Source: Seiridium cupressi
Lineage: Eukaryota > Ascomycota > Sordariomycetes > Amphisphaeriales > Sporocadaceae
Direction of reading: 5' to 3'
DNA length: 64,000 nt
Assembly: GCA_036674765.1 (NCBI GenBank)
Contig: JARVKI010000033.1
Span: 124,001 to 188,000 of the forward strand
Shown here: in pieces, positions 48,603 to 60,540 of the stretch
Position numbering within the stretch: position 1 is the stretch's first letter
Layout: every line of letters begins with the position of its first letter
Translations under genes and position numbers: made by a program
The notes under the pieces: generated by a model
Database searches by the model: none
Told to the model about the DNA's origin: nothing
The model's input: only the letters and a program-made list of their open reading frames with translations

Positions 48603-50615
48603 ATGGATAACTACGGTGACCTACCTCACATAATCGAGGAGTTCCTCCGTCAGGTACAAAAACCCCGGACTCCGCTCCTCCAAGACCCTGGTGCTGTTAG
48701 TTTCAATCTCCCCAGCACTACTCCGGACTATCCCTCAGAGCTCAGTGACCCCGGTGACGAGAGTGTGTGTGAGGACTTCTTTGACTGGGCACGTTGGGGA
48801 AACGAACAAGAAACCAAGGAACAATCTGCCGCCAGGTCAGACAGTCCTTCCATGCCTGGGCTCACCTCCTCGGTCACCCCACCACCATCAGAGGAGGGTG
48901 TGCCGTCCTCGCCCCGGGATACCGAGGACCGGTCTCAACTCAGAGCCAAGCTAAGAGAGGCAAAGGAGACTGATGACAGATACACCTTCCCTTTGCAACG
49001 AGAGATCAGACCCAAACATGGAGCCGAAGGCCTTCCACCATTCCAGCTCCATAATGCTGGCCATGGCTCGTCTGCCAACGCATCTTCCACCCAAAACCCC
49101 ATCCGCGACGGCTCTCTGCTGTCGCCTCCAAGAAGCCGAGAGTCCAGTGCTGATCGGCGCCTTATGCCCAATGGCACTGGTCCGAGCCGTGGAAAACGTA
49201 ACGGAAAGTTGGAGAATGCAGATGAGGTAGCGAACGTACGAGCTGTGGGCGCATGCCTCTGCTGTCGTCTTCGCAAAGTCAAGGTACCCCGTCTAGGCCG
49301 CCTAAGGTTTCTCAGCTAATTAGTGTTAGTGCGATGACCATGGCGTCTGCTCTAATTGTACTAAAAAGGCTGAGAAGTATAAGTCTGGACTGAAACCTAT
49401 TACTGGTCAGCAGATCTGCTTCCGGAATCCTTTCCCTCATAACCATCTTCTGTTTCCACACATATCTAGTATGTCTTCGCCTGACAGGACGCTTGCCCAA
49501 CATAGTGACTAACAAGGAATAGAGACAGAGCTAAACCGCTCCGCTGCGGCGTTGCGTCCTGGTCCCGGCGACTTACACCATCCTTTGCTTGTCTTCTTTG
49601 GCTCAGCCACCAATGTGACCAGCCACGCGATAACGATCTCTGTTGTTGTGAAGGGGGAGAATATTCCACATGCGGGGCATCAGGACGTCAAGAATTATAG
49701 GCTGAACCTGAACAATGTTCCCAGTCCTCACCAGCTTTGTCATTGGGCCCGTGATCATACTCGGAGAGCAGGGGATGGAGACTTCCAGGCGGCTCTGGAC
49801 ATGCTGACTTTCGAATATTCTGCGCCAGGATCGCAACTCCCACACGTGAGTTGAGACCGTTGAGTTCTAGCTTCATCGCTGACCAAGGATAGCATGCTCT
49901 TCTCGTGAATGTGCATGAGCTGCGTTGCTTGTATAAAATATGGAGCCACAAGGAATTCCTTTGCCAGAACAGTCCCAATGCACCACTGGAGCCACTGCCC
50001 AAATCACTGCTTGTTGGGCTGCGGAATCTGGCGAAAGCTAGCTTGAAGAGGCTCGAACATCAAATCATCACAAGCCTCGACAAGTATCTCCCTAATGCGA
50101 CGTCCATAAAGGCTGATGATCGCATGGCATTATGGGTCGCAATGATGCAAATGATTCTCATGTATCGCGACTTGTTTGGACTGACTGAGTCGATCAACGT
50201 GCAACCAGGTAAGCAGCTCCTTTGGCCTTCAGGGAACCTGTCTAACTTGTCAAGGCCATGCATACTTCCCGAGCTGGTTACAGGTGCGTCGCATGTCGGC
50301 TAAGCTTTTTTCCACGCTGGTTGTCATGTGCGAGGTATGCTTTTCCAAGAAGAAGCCTGCCCCTTTCGGCTTGGATAGCCGGGGTGTTGGACAAGCACCA
50401 CTTGCGGGAAGTATCAATAGGAGATTTGCCTGTGTCGAAGAGCGTCATGCCGAATATTGTATGTTCCTCCCAAGTCCTCTAATCATATCTGTCATCTAAC
50501 GCGGAAGGTAGTCGAAAATCTCGATCCAAAGCCAGGGTCTCTTGAGCAACTCCTCTACATCTTACGGTCCGAGCCCCCACCAAGGGCGGCCAAACGTCGC
50601 AAGATTTCGAATTGA
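48603..50615 (+). CDS. Zn(II)2Cys6 transcription factor
   Basis: Six exons, 48603-49283, 49330-49468, 49523-49845, 49893-50208, 50255-50458 and 50512-50615, splice in frame to 588 residues. Residues 1-215 are disordered and acidic with Ser/Pro runs. The zinc cluster follows: C218-x2-C221-x6-C228-x5-C234-x2-C237 with a basic CCRLRKVK stretch; the sixth ligand is probably C257 in QQICFRN. The first intron splits the cluster between Lys227 and Cys228. The rest is helical without a clear fungal_trans motif (VHELRCLYKIWSHKEFLC, RMALWVAMMQMILMYRDL, HAYFPSWLQVRRMSAKLF). The C terminus, RAAKRRKISN, is a nuclear localisation signal. It should bind DNA; targets are unknown. An in-frame ATG at 48570 would add 11 residues. 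Convergent with RTG2, 256 bases away. Confidence 0.78.
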
Positions 50616-50871
50616 TCGGCGACGTCACGTGGCCAATTTTGATCGACGATTATGATTCTTTCTTTGCATATTTCGTCAAAGCAGCGAGCGTCATGTGCTC
50701 AAATGGAACCCTTTGTATTACGGTGACGACTGTGTTTTAGTTGGCGTTTGGAGTCTGGTCACGATACCCATCTTGCTATTTGGAGTGCTCAATGTGTGGA
50801 GGAAGACAGTGCTATGGTTTATGAGCCCTCATCAAAGGTCGTGTCGTTTTGAGTATGTTTGTAGCATTCTT

Positions 50872-52764
50872 TTATGGAATTGTCGAAATGACGGACTCGA
50901 CCTTCCTGTCGACGGTTGTGGGGTCTTTCTTTTGCTTTCCTACGCCTCCGAAGACGTCAGCGATGCTTTGCAGGTCAAGGCCCTTGGCTGCAGTGGCGGA
51001 AACGGATATTTTCAGTTCGACATGTGACTTCTTCTTCCCATCTACGATCTTGGCTGTGAATCTACAATCATATTCAGTGACCTGCACTCCTTCAGTCAAT
51101 TAAGAAAACATACCTTATGAGCTTCTCCAACTGGTTGATATTTGCTGGCTCAGCCGGGCAGACTGTGGTTAGGATAGATGCAACGGCGCCGAAGTAATCG
51201 GCCCAATAATTCGCTTCAGGTGAACCATTAAAGGCCAGTTGTCGAAGGCCTAGATACAACTGTCGATCAACTGGGCCTAACGAAGAACCCCATCGAGCAC
51301 ACGAAGTGAGACCCAGGACAGCACGCGCAAGATGAGTCAAGCCAGGTACACTCGGATCGCGCGTTACCGTTCGATGAAGCTCGTATGCAGCGTTAGCCTC
51401 ACTAGGCTCACCAAGGTGCGACCAAATCTTTCCCACGAACAGAGGCCCCAGACCTAGGGTAAACACGGTGGGAATCTGCGCGAAGTCGAAATCTACCGGG
51501 GCTGCTGATAGCATGGTTCGGATCACAGACTGTAAAACTTCATCGTTCATTGGGTCTCCGGGCTGGTGTAGCAGCGCAAGCGGCGTTGCTTCTCTGACAT
51601 GAAAGGGTAGCTTCATGAAGAGAGCGCCTTCCCTGTTGCCACCGCTGCAGAAGGTTACAGTGCGGATCTTAGGCACTGCCGATACTAGGGACTTGACCAC
51701 AGTGGCGATGGCAGGAAACTGCTTCCGTCGTCTTTTGGACATGCCATAGATCCTGCCATCATATTCCTCGTTTATTTGGCGCATCGTCCCCGTCTGTTTG
51801 AAGAATTTCCCAGATACCGTATAAGATCCAATGCCCGGGATTGGGTAAGGGTGGATGGGATCGTTGTGCATGAGCATACTGCCATAACCTCGAAACCCGC
51901 CTCCACAGAGGTAAATGTCGATTCCCTCTCGGCTGGTGTCCGCGCTTAGAGCCCCCAGGCTGGGGAACTGATGTTGCAAGTTGGCAAAAACGCCCTGCAA
52001 GCCAGACTTCAGGTCGTCCTTTGTTGCGGCTTCCATGCTTGCATCACCACTATCCAGGACCTTGATCAACCTGGCGGCACCAAAAGGTAGGCTCTTGCCG
52101 GTCCGGGATGCCGCAAGCTCATAGCCATCCATGGCCGAGTTCATGTACGACATTTGAACGGAGCCACCGCCAAGATCAAGAAATAATCCATTCACTTCTG
52201 CAAAGCTGCTTCTGGCCCCCATAGCCCCAAAGAGAGTCTCCACCTCGGGAGCGAGTACCTGGACTCCAAGACCGGATGCTTCCAGAATGGCATCAAGCAT
52301 GGACCCAGCATTTTCTGCTTTCCGCATGGCCTCGGTCGCAAAAACGGAGACATGCTCTGGTGGTACACCATAGCCATCCGCGATAGATTTGAAGCGAGCC
52401 AAGGTACTGGAAACTTGGGTAATGGTTTCTGCAGGGAAAACCAAGGGCCCGCCAGAAGAGGATGAGTTGAGTGCGTCAAACAATGAGATGGCTGCACGCT
52501 CGCGATACAGACATTTCAGGAGACGTGCTTGTGGCGGCGACAGATCTGATACAGAGAAGCGAATTCCGTTGCTACAGACAGTTAGTGTACACGTCGGTGC
52601 GACTCATTGGAAGGCCACACAAAGATGGTTTTCTCTGATGGCCAGCGACGTACGAACCTTCCCATGTCAACTAATGCGTAGAGGTGGCTGGCTAAGTTGG
52701 GCCGCCATTGTGGCATTTTAGCCTCGAAATTTTCGAGGGTAATGACATCTGTTGCAGATGCCAT
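50872..52764 (-). CDS. RTG2: Retrograde regulation protein RTG2 (Ppx/GppA family)
   Basis: Three exons, 52764-52658, 52571-51114 and 51061-50872, 584 residues, the length of yeast Rtg2. The N terminus reads LVDMGSNGIRFSVSDLSPPQ across the first splice site, the phosphate-binding motif of the Ppx/GppA ASKHA-fold family. Then follow VSVFATEAMRKAENAGSML, LDLGGGSVQMSYM (second phosphate loop), ICSGGGFRGYG-like YLCGGGFRGYGSML and VTFCSGGNREGALFMKLP. In yeast Rtg2 carries the mitochondrial dysfunction signal that releases Rtg1/3; filamentous fungi keep the protein, where its role is less clear. The last exon, 190 bases, adds a C-terminal beta-rich segment (SHVELKISVSATAAKGLDL). An upstream in-frame ATG at 52791 would add nine residues. 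Confidence 0.9.
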
Positions 52765-53289
52765 GCTGGAATAATGCTTTTGTGAGCGCAATGCGTCGTG
52801 TCCGTAATAGGTTTTACCCGAAAGATGTAGATATTGATAGATGACGAGGCTTTGAGTCTAATCAGGCGCTCGATCAGGCGCTTGGAGTTGGAAAGTTGCG
52901 ACAGCTCGCGAGGCCGTGGCCAGGCTCTGGAGTTGGAGTGGCAGCTCAGGTGGAGCTGCGTCATTGCACAAACTCTTACTGGACAATGACTGCCCGCAGT
53001 GTGACCAATCCATTCCAATTGTCAATGCTGCTGCTGCTGCTGCATTCAAAATCCTATTTTCCAATTCCCGCACGAAGTTGACGAAATACAGCTGGCATCG
53101 GGCTAGTGAAAAGTCAAAAGACCTCGCCGGTGGACGACAGCCATACTTTTAACTTGGGCAATGCACGGTTCGAGTTTATATTTGGCGCCAGAGCAATCAG
53201 ACAGAATTCCCGAAGGATGCCAAGAGAATACGATGCATCAACTATGGAAACCAACCGAAATACATGACCATATTTTCCTCCGTTGGCTT
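52765..53289. other. Intergenic region with a (TGC)6 microsatellite
   Basis: RTG2 promoter and the 3' flank of the glycosyltransferase-like gene. The only notable item is six TGC units at 53026-53043. No gene is seen. Confidence 0.55.
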
Positions 53290-54699
53290 TCAAGGCCAAA
53301 TTCCCAGCTGCATGTCGATATTCTTGTCGTCGTCCTTCCCCATTACCACTGATACGCCATCCTGCCACCGTACATGCTCGGACAAATTGGAAACAGGTGC
53401 ATGTCCTCCAACGTAACCGAACGAGGCCGCTCTTCGGAGCGCTATGTTCCATGCGAAGCTACTGGCACTGACACCGGCCATCAGATTGGCCCTCAACAAC
53501 AGCTCAAAGTCTACCAATGCTTGCTGGTCCCACGTCAAGGAAGCCAGGTATTGAAGCTCCTCAGGGGCTAGGAGATCCCTCTTGGTAACTACGGTGATGT
53601 TGAAGTCGCGCGCCCGTGCTGTGAACGCCGTGATATCCTCGGCCGTTGCCCCGGAAGCAAGATAGGCGACACGGTACGGCGATTTGATCACGTAGTCGAG
53701 GTAGTACGCCGCTTGCTCCTCGTATACGGGGAAGTCAGTACCCCAAACGTCCTTCTCGGTTCTCAAATGGATGCCCACAAACCCGTGGGTTCCAGCCGAG
53801 ACTGCCTTGGCACTAGTATGTGGCTTTATCCAATGCTTCTGCATCGAGTGGAGGGCCGATGCGGCAAGTTGTCTCACGTCATATCGGAATCGTAGAATGC
53901 GACCGAAGTTCTTGACGAAAGCTGGATGATCGTAAGACGTAGGCCAGACGTATGTATTCCTCCCAACAATGACCTTGAAAGGCCAAGTCCGGGTCTTCGG
54001 GTTAGATTTCGTATCGATGAACTCCTGATATTTCTCGAACCATGTTTGAGGAGTTTCCATAAGTGACCCGTTCACTTGACTCATTCCGACTTCCGACACC
54101 GAGATGGTCACGGGGTTCCCCATTGGAATATTATAGAGCTCGTCGATAGACCAAGTAAGTTTCATCTGCGGACAGAAGTGCGACAGGGTCCAATTTAGGT
54201 GCTGCTTGTCGTAATAGTAATCGAGAGGTATACCCCTCGGCATAGCCTTCGCATCGGGCACGACTTTCGCGATATCTCGATCATCACGTTTGACAATCTC
54301 GGGAACGATTAGTTCCGCTGATAGCACAAGGAGTCAGCTTATGATTCCATATCGAGAGGACCTCAGTGACTCGCCTCCAGCTTCAATCGCAAACCGAATA
54401 CAGTTGAGGTGGGCATTTCTGACTTCGCCTATTCCGCCTGGAGGAGGCTCGCATTGAAACAGAAGCCCCTTTGTCCATGTCCTGTTGGCGCATAACGTAG
54501 CAATCGCTTCACCCTCGAAATCGCCTCCTATCTCGTTGTTCAGGAAGTCCTCGACGAAGCGAGCCTTTTCGCCCTTGAATTTCCGGAGAACCCGTTTGTA
54601 GTCTGACGTAGATAAGCCAAGGTATGAGAGCGACCAGCAGAATATGGCTAAAGCCACTAAAATCTTTAGCAGACCAGATACTCGTGTGGAGCTGATCAT
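53290..54699 (-). CDS. Type II membrane protein, O-fucosyltransferase-like glycosyltransferase
   Basis: Two exons, 54699-54375 and 54317-53290, 450 residues. A single signal anchor lies at about 9-29 (GLLKILVALAIFCWSLSYLG), with a short cytosolic tail, the layout of a Golgi glycosyltransferase. The luminal part starts with a Cys pair region (TLCANRTWTKGLLFQCEPPP), then GGIGEVRNAHLNCIRFAIEA, AELIVPEIVKRDD, FVGIHLRTEKDVWG and SSFAWNIALRRA. The HLRTEKD motif followed by an Ala/Ser-rich C-terminal segment recalls the GDP-fucose binding half of O-fucosyltransferase-type enzymes. Donor and acceptor sugars cannot be told. NWT, NGS and NLS sequons suggest glycosylation. The intron must use a GC donor to keep the frame (see findings). 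Confidence 0.65.
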
Positions 54700-57600
54700 C
54701 GTGAACTACGTGTATATCACGTCGTCCCATTCATCATCAAATCTAGTCAATAGTCATTCGACAGTCGAGAAGACAAAGAGACACATCATCAGAAGGGGAT
54801 GTTCACAATGTCTCGGCTGCCCTTTGGATGATTGCTTCTCCCAGCTGATGAAGGACTGGCTACACCAATGTCTCAAACTCAATTCTCGATTGGCGAGGTC
54901 AGCTTCTTATCATGCCTCGACTAGTCGAGGAGCTTGTAACCCCCTCATCGGCTACGTATTGGATACAGTTCAAAACACCTAAATCGGCGCTATGCGCCTG
55001 CATTTCCGTCATACCTCACCGCGCGGTGATGATGTTGGAATGCTCCTGAATTACGTTGAATGTCAACGACCTTGGTCTGCCGATGCGTAGGAGCTCAAAA
55101 TCCTTCAATTGAATACCACCATTCTCTCGTGGGAGAATTACTTGCGACGTTCACATGGCGGAGCTACTCGAATATGATTGATGATGGAAACTGAGCTTAT
55201 CTATCGCTATCAGACTCTATCAGAGTATATGATAAGGCTTACCTTCAGAACAACCAGATGAGAAGTTGGATTGCTTTTCTGAAGAAAACAATATATGTTA
55301 GTTGTGGCTAGAATATCTTCTACGCCAATTGCATGCCATTAGTAGCAGTGACTCCAGATGGTCTAGGAAAATAAGGTTCGTATACGACGCAAGGGATTTC
55401 TTGTGTCGTAATGTACGATTCCTCGAGGCGATAACGTCTTCATAGTGCTTGTTCATTATATGACTGAGTTGCTTCGGTACACACTTCTTTGTGTCCTCGT
55501 TGGTAGATATCGGCTGCCTCTCGGTATTTCATAATAGGTTATTCGCACCCCATATTTCTTGAACTTAAAACTCCAAGACGCGAGAGTCATCATGGAAGAA
55601 AAGAGACTGGGAATAGTGTCAAACTGTTCCCAGAACAGCCCGCCGGACATGTTAGTTGAGACGAAACGATCAGTACCAAACGATAGGGCGGTGCCTTGTT
55701 ACACAAACACGTTTGGCCACCAAGTTCACGTTGGCCCAAACGGGATAGTCGGCCAAGTTAGCTTGCAAGGCGGTGTGGTACTGGGATGATGTTGTCTAAC
55801 TCAGGAACCCGGACAGTGTCTCAAGGATCGGTTGAAGCCAGCCGTAATGACATGGTTATTCCAGGCGGTCAGTTCGATGGCATGACCCTTTCATATAAAG
55901 CAAAACCGCCTGAATCTGGGGAGAATATATACACCAGCCATAGAGAAGAATAAAGAATACATGTACCACGACAGGAATAACTAACTACTACATATATCAT
56001 TGATGCTATTAAGACGGTTTCTCGGGCCCTGGGTATCGATTCGAACGGCGAAATTGCGAAGGGGCAGATGCGTCCCAGCGATCGCCAGGCGGTCTGCTGC
56101 AGGGTCCTTCGCGATTAATGTCGCCAGGATGGAGGGAAACGGTGAGAGGACCCCGTGATACTGAAAGGGTACAGAAGGTGGAGTCGAAGGCTTGCTAGCT
56201 GCCAGTCGGGAGTTGAACAGTCAGGATATCATGACTGCTATCACATATTCTGGGATACCTGAATTGTATCTATGCAGGGAACCTGACTAGAGCTATCAGA
56301 CTCGCTGCACCGGCATTCCCAAGCAGGAATAGCCACGGCGTCGATGGAGAATCTCGACGGGATGTTGCAGGTTCTTGGGGGAGAGCCCACAGCCTCTCGA
56401 CCGTCTGTGATTGGACTTCTCAGAAGTGGAGAAGCTCCGACCTCGTCCCCAGACGCGTCTCGTTCGCGCAGTTTTCGCGTCTCCTCCAAACGACAAGATC
56501 GACCTGATTCCTTTTGGCGCCCCCCCATGTCGTTCCATTTTTTTATGCCGGCGAGCAATCTTGCACAAGTCCCACGTTGCATTCCGTTCTATTTGGAAGC
56601 GGAAGGGTGCGAGAGGAAGAGACATGCGAGGAGACAGACGAGGTTGGGGAAGATGAGAATCGTCCTCGACCTCGATTTCGACCTTGATATATTTAGGGCG
56701 CCTCTGTGCTTCTTACTAATGTATGTACATACCTGCCATATATCGTTCCAAGGTTTAGGAATTCCAGGGTCCAACTACCATCTGACCTGACTATCGACCT
56801 GACGGCGGCAAGAGAAACGCACGGCAACTAACATTGGGCCTCTCAGCCTCTCTCTTTCCACCCCGAGCTGGCGACCGGTGCTGGATATCAACTAGGTCTC
56901 CCATAGCGCCGCAGAGAGGGCCGCATTTGGGCCCTATCACATCGCGTTCTGTCTTACTTTGGCTAGAAGATAGCAATTGTTTCGACTACTTCCGTAACCC
57001 TTCAACAAGATATCTTTGGCTCCCTCCTAGGTGCATCTGCGCCCACAGGACACGATGCTACCCTAGCGTGCTATGGTAGTATACGTACCTTAACATTGTA
57101 GTTGACCTCCGCTCGCATACTTGTCAACAACTCCACGTAGCCCCGGCACGCTGTTCGCAGTTTCATGCTGCGAGCGCGCCCAGCTGCAGTAACAGCCCGA
57201 AGAACGAGATTCTGAAGCGAACTAGTTCGCAACAGTTGGGCTGTGCTGGTGAACTCGAACGCGCCCTTTTGGAGGTTCTGAGCCAGTGATTCTCGCGCTT
57301 CTCAGACGCGTAAGTACCGCTATCTCCTGGTTCGTTACCCTTCCTCCACCCAGTGCGCGCGCCGATCATTGCATATGTACCCTGCTGTGTTCTACGCTGT
57401 TGGCCATATCTGCAGCCGCAGTGCATGAGCAGGTGATAGTCGTCGCAGAGCTTGCAGACAGCATGCCACTAGAATGCGGCCAGCAAGGAGGGGCACCATA
57501 ATTTCCCAACGTCGCTCTCCACTACTGCGGCCACTCCTAGACATCGTCCCAGGTTCTACCAGTCCATCAAGCCCAAGTCGCTTGCCCCTGGTATCTGCAC

Positions 57601-58599
57601 GCGCCTCGGCTCCTGAGGGAAACACTCCATACGGCCCCCCAGACTGACCGCTCGACGTCTCGCAGTGTTCGCTCTCGAAAAGCGCAGTGGGGGCACCACA
57701 TTGCGATACGCCGGTATAGCCAGTGGTCCAAGTAGCGTGACGGCTAAGGCTCCGTCTGGGTCTTCACGCAGCCAGACAACCCCCCAAACACAGCACGCCA
57801 CTTGGCTCTCTTTGGTCAATTGATAGTATGTTTACTGCCCTGTCCTGGCCGCACTGTGCCAACTCCACTGTGCTGCACTACTGCCCGCTCCCCTTCGGTA
57901 CATATGTATCTTGCACCGTCTCCCGGCTCGTCCTCCCACCTTCTGTCCTCCATCCACACTTCCCCCGCAGGTTCTACCTAGTCGTTCATTTCCTCCCCTC
58001 CAGTCTGTCTCTGGTGGTTGCAGCGGGTATCCCTCACCTTTTGCAGGAGGTGGGAGGCTATTATGTGCTCTATTAGCTAGCACTGCCCATTGCATTGACC
58101 CAGGCCAACCAACGCTCCGACATCACACACCTTCCCGATTTCATTAGTCCCTCATCATTTCCAGGACCACGACTTTCACGACAACTTTTTACTGGAGTTT
58201 TGCATCGCGCTGGCATCTAATTGTAAACTCGTTTCCACAGAATCTATCCAGGGAGTGCACGTCCACGATCTGCGCGGCTCGTTCCTGAGAGCGGCAGGGT
58301 TTTGGTCTGACGGTGCAGCTAAAGCCTGGACCAGCCACCGGAATTCAGGAACCCAGAACCCAAATCCTAGACTCCTCCCCCCGCCGCATTTCCTCGACCT
58401 TTTGTGCAAGTTGTGCTCAGGCTACCGGCGCCCGCAACTGATGACGGTCGCGCGCAGTTACTCGATATCGCTTGACTGTCTGGTTAAACTTGCGCTTGCG
58501 CAGCGCTCGCTCTGCTTAGCTATTTCTGGATTGCCGACTTGGGACAACAAACTATAGTTCACGCAACCTTCAACTGTCAAGGCCCAAGTCTAGTACGCC
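54700..58599. other. 3.9-kb gap, pyrimidine-rich leader at its right end
   Basis: Divergent spacer. The left part should hold the promoter of the glycosyltransferase-like gene. A decayed frame at 55456-55893 is listed separately. From about 57.8 to 58.2 kb the plus strand is rich in C and T, as in long fungal 5' leaders, so the gene at 58600 may have a long 5' UTR. Nothing else is seen. Confidence 0.45.
55456..55893 (-). pseudogene. Decayed coding fragment with three in-frame stops
   Basis: One minus-strand frame reads AIELTAWNNHVITAGFNRSL at the top, continues past TGA (55803-55801), TGA (55728-55726) and TAA (55701-55699), and goes on as GTALSFGTDRFVSTNMSGGL and FDTIPSLFSSMMTLASWSF. It stops for good at 55456. 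All three stops would become CGA, CGA and CAA by a single T-to-C change, which is the direction expected of C-to-T decay. The opposite strand also has a 76-codon open frame (55559-55789), so the true coding strand is not certain. No family is recognised. Confidence 0.3.
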
Positions 58600-60540
58600 A
58601 TGTCTGCGCTCCAGCTCGGGGCGGCGACCCTTCCTAAGGGCTTTCGTCGCGAATGCGACATGCCTAGGACTCCCGAACCCATTGACGATGGTAACGAACG
58701 ACTTGCATCCCCGCCGAGGCCGCGCTTCAGGCTAAAGAAGCGCAATGCTTCGTCCCACTTGCGTGCGCCTACCCAGCAGTTTCTTGCATCAGTGGCCGCC
58801 GCCGATGTGCCTCTGCCCAGTGTGGAGGAGCCGGACTTTGCGACTGCCGACCAAGACATGGCTGACATCTTCCCCGATATACACCTGCCAGACGATGATG
58901 GCTTGGATATATATCAGCGCCTCCGCACCCGCGCCTTCTCGCCGCCAAAGACGCCGGCAATCGACCTGCCTCAGTCGCTTTCAGCGACCAAGTTTCCCGA
59001 TTGGTCTATCGATTCGTCTTGGAGCGATTCCGACTTGGACTCGAGCCCAGAGTACGAGTCGAGCAGGCCATCTACGGCTTTCTCAACCCAGACGAGCTCG
59101 TCTCTATTCAGCCAGTTTTCGCATGCCTCAGAAGAGGGCGACGACTGCATCAGCCCTGACGTGGACAAAGGCGCCTTCGTTCTGCCCGACTTGCGCAACG
59201 TGAATGAGGATGTATCTAATAGGAAACCCAGAAAGGCACCATGGACCAAAGCAATGAGCTCCCACTTGTGGTCCACTTATATGCTGTACCTACAGGACTC
59301 GAGAGTGACACCAATTAACATGGGGAAGAGCTGTATCCCACCCAACGGTGTATGCGCCCGTGTAGCTCGAGAGGCCAAGCGAAGTTGGAAGGGCTCCAAG
59401 CCGACGCCTGCAGTTGTGAAGAGTGGCAGCAGTACTCCCACAGCCGAATCTTCCAAGCCTTATATGGAGTGGCCTCACACCTGCGCTGCAACTCGGGCTC
59501 ATCTCAGGGAATTATGCAAGCTGAAAGCCGCACCCAAGCATGGTCCGACACCACACATGTCCCGAAGCCCGGCCCCCTTCAATATGGCAGCTCACCGAAG
59601 GTGGAATCGGAGATCTACTCCTGCCCGCTCTCCTTCAGTGTTCTCGGCTCAAGATATCGCCATGTCTTTGACTTTAAGCACTTCGGAGACCATGCAGCCT
59701 ACTGGTCCTTTGGCCCTTTTGACAAGCTCTCCGCCTGAGCCGCCCACGGAACCTCTGTCGAATAACCAGTTCAGCTGCATGCCCAGCGCTCATGTTCTCA
59801 GTGACAAGTTATCAAGTGGCAATCCTTTCATAGATCATGCTGCAGAGGCCAGCCGCATGCGACTAGGCTCTCCATTCTTGGCAAAAAGCTACGGTCCAAG
59901 CTCCTCTTCATCGCTTGCCGAGAACATTGAACCCCGGCGGCAGTCCCAAACCGTTGGACCACGGAAGCTCTTGAAGTCGCCTGCTCGGCTGACACGCTCG
60001 AGATCTGGCACACAAAAGCGAAGATCGGTCAAGGGTCTTGAGGATCAGCCTCGCAAGCGACCCAGTCTTGCTACTGCGCTGTGGGGTCCCTCGGCGAACG
60101 CAGCAGACCCTTTTCGTGAAGCTACCAACAACATTCAGTTCAGCTCGACAAACTCTCGCGAAAGCGACAAACTGTTCATCCCTAGAACAGCGGCCGTGGA
60201 CCCTTTCGCGCCTTCCGGTGCTCTAGCGCAAGCGACCAGTCTTTTTGCAAATGTAAATGCATCGCATTTAGCATCAGCTACAACTCCTGCTCGATTGGGC
60301 TCTCCATTTTCCACCTCTCAAACAAGCCATTCATTTCCGAACAGACTTTCTCAGCCTACCAACTTCAACCTTGCCGGGCTTCGACGACCGTTTGCAACAG
60401 TACAACAGACTGCAGAATCTGGCTCAGAGACTTCACCAACTCGTTCCAGCCTATCATCCCGCTTGGCCTACATTGATCAAAGGCTCAAGGAGCTGAGGAA
60501 CCGCAGCAGTCGTCGGAGGTCTCAATCACCACCTGCATAA
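58600..60540 (+). CDS. Conserved fungal protein of unknown function, 646 residues
   Basis: A single exon. The N-terminal 210 residues are disordered, acidic and Ser/Pro-rich (SSWSDSDLDSSPEYESSRPS). A likely folded core at about 210-330 begins APWTKAMSSHLWSTYMLYLQ, includes SCIPPNGVCARVAREAKRSW and WPHTCAATRAHLRELCKLK, and may form a helical domain; it resembles, from memory, a block shared by fungal hypothetical proteins. The rest is low complexity with basic patches (ARLTRSRSGTQKRRSVKG), and the C terminus is a charged helix followed by an RS-like tail (LAYIDQRLKELRNRSSRRR). Several Ser/Thr-Pro sites suggest phosphorylation. The basic stretches suggest a nuclear location. No catalytic motif is seen. 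The first ATG is used; the frame is closed upstream. Confidence 0.75.
   Translation: MSALQLGAATLPKGFRRECDMPRTPEPIDDGNERLASPPRPRFRLKKRNASSHLRAPTQQFLASVAAADVPLPSVEEPDFATADQDMADIFPDIHLPDDDGLDIYQRLRTRAFSPPKTPAIDLPQSLSATKFPDWSIDSSWSDSDLDSSPEYESSRPSTAFSTQTSSSLFSQFSHASEEGDDCISPDVDKGAFVLPDLRNVNEDVSNRKPRKAPWTKAMSSHLWSTYMLYLQDSRVTPINMGKSCIPPNGVCARVAREAKRSWKGSKPTPAVVKSGSSTPTAESSKPYMEWPHTCAATRAHLRELCKLKAAPKHGPTPHMSRSPAPFNMAAHRRWNRRSTPARSPSVFSAQDIAMSLTLSTSETMQPTGPLALLTSSPPEPPTEPLSNNQFSCMPSAHVLSDKLSSGNPFIDHAAEASRMRLGSPFLAKSYGPSSSSSLAENIEPRRQSQTVGPRKLLKSPARLTRSRSGTQKRRSVKGLEDQPRKRPSLATALWGPSANAADPFREATNNIQFSSTNSRESDKLFIPRTAAVDPFAPSGALAQATSLFANVNASHLASATTPARLGSPFSTSQTSHSFPNRLSQPTNFNLAGLRRPFATVQQTAESGSETSPTRSSLSSRLAYIDQRLKELRNRSSRRRSQSPPA

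Noticed and set aside
49355..49405. An additional 34-base intron (GTATAAG to CAG) within exon 2 of the Zn2Cys6 gene
   Set aside because: Too short for a normal fungal intron, and the frame is open without it.
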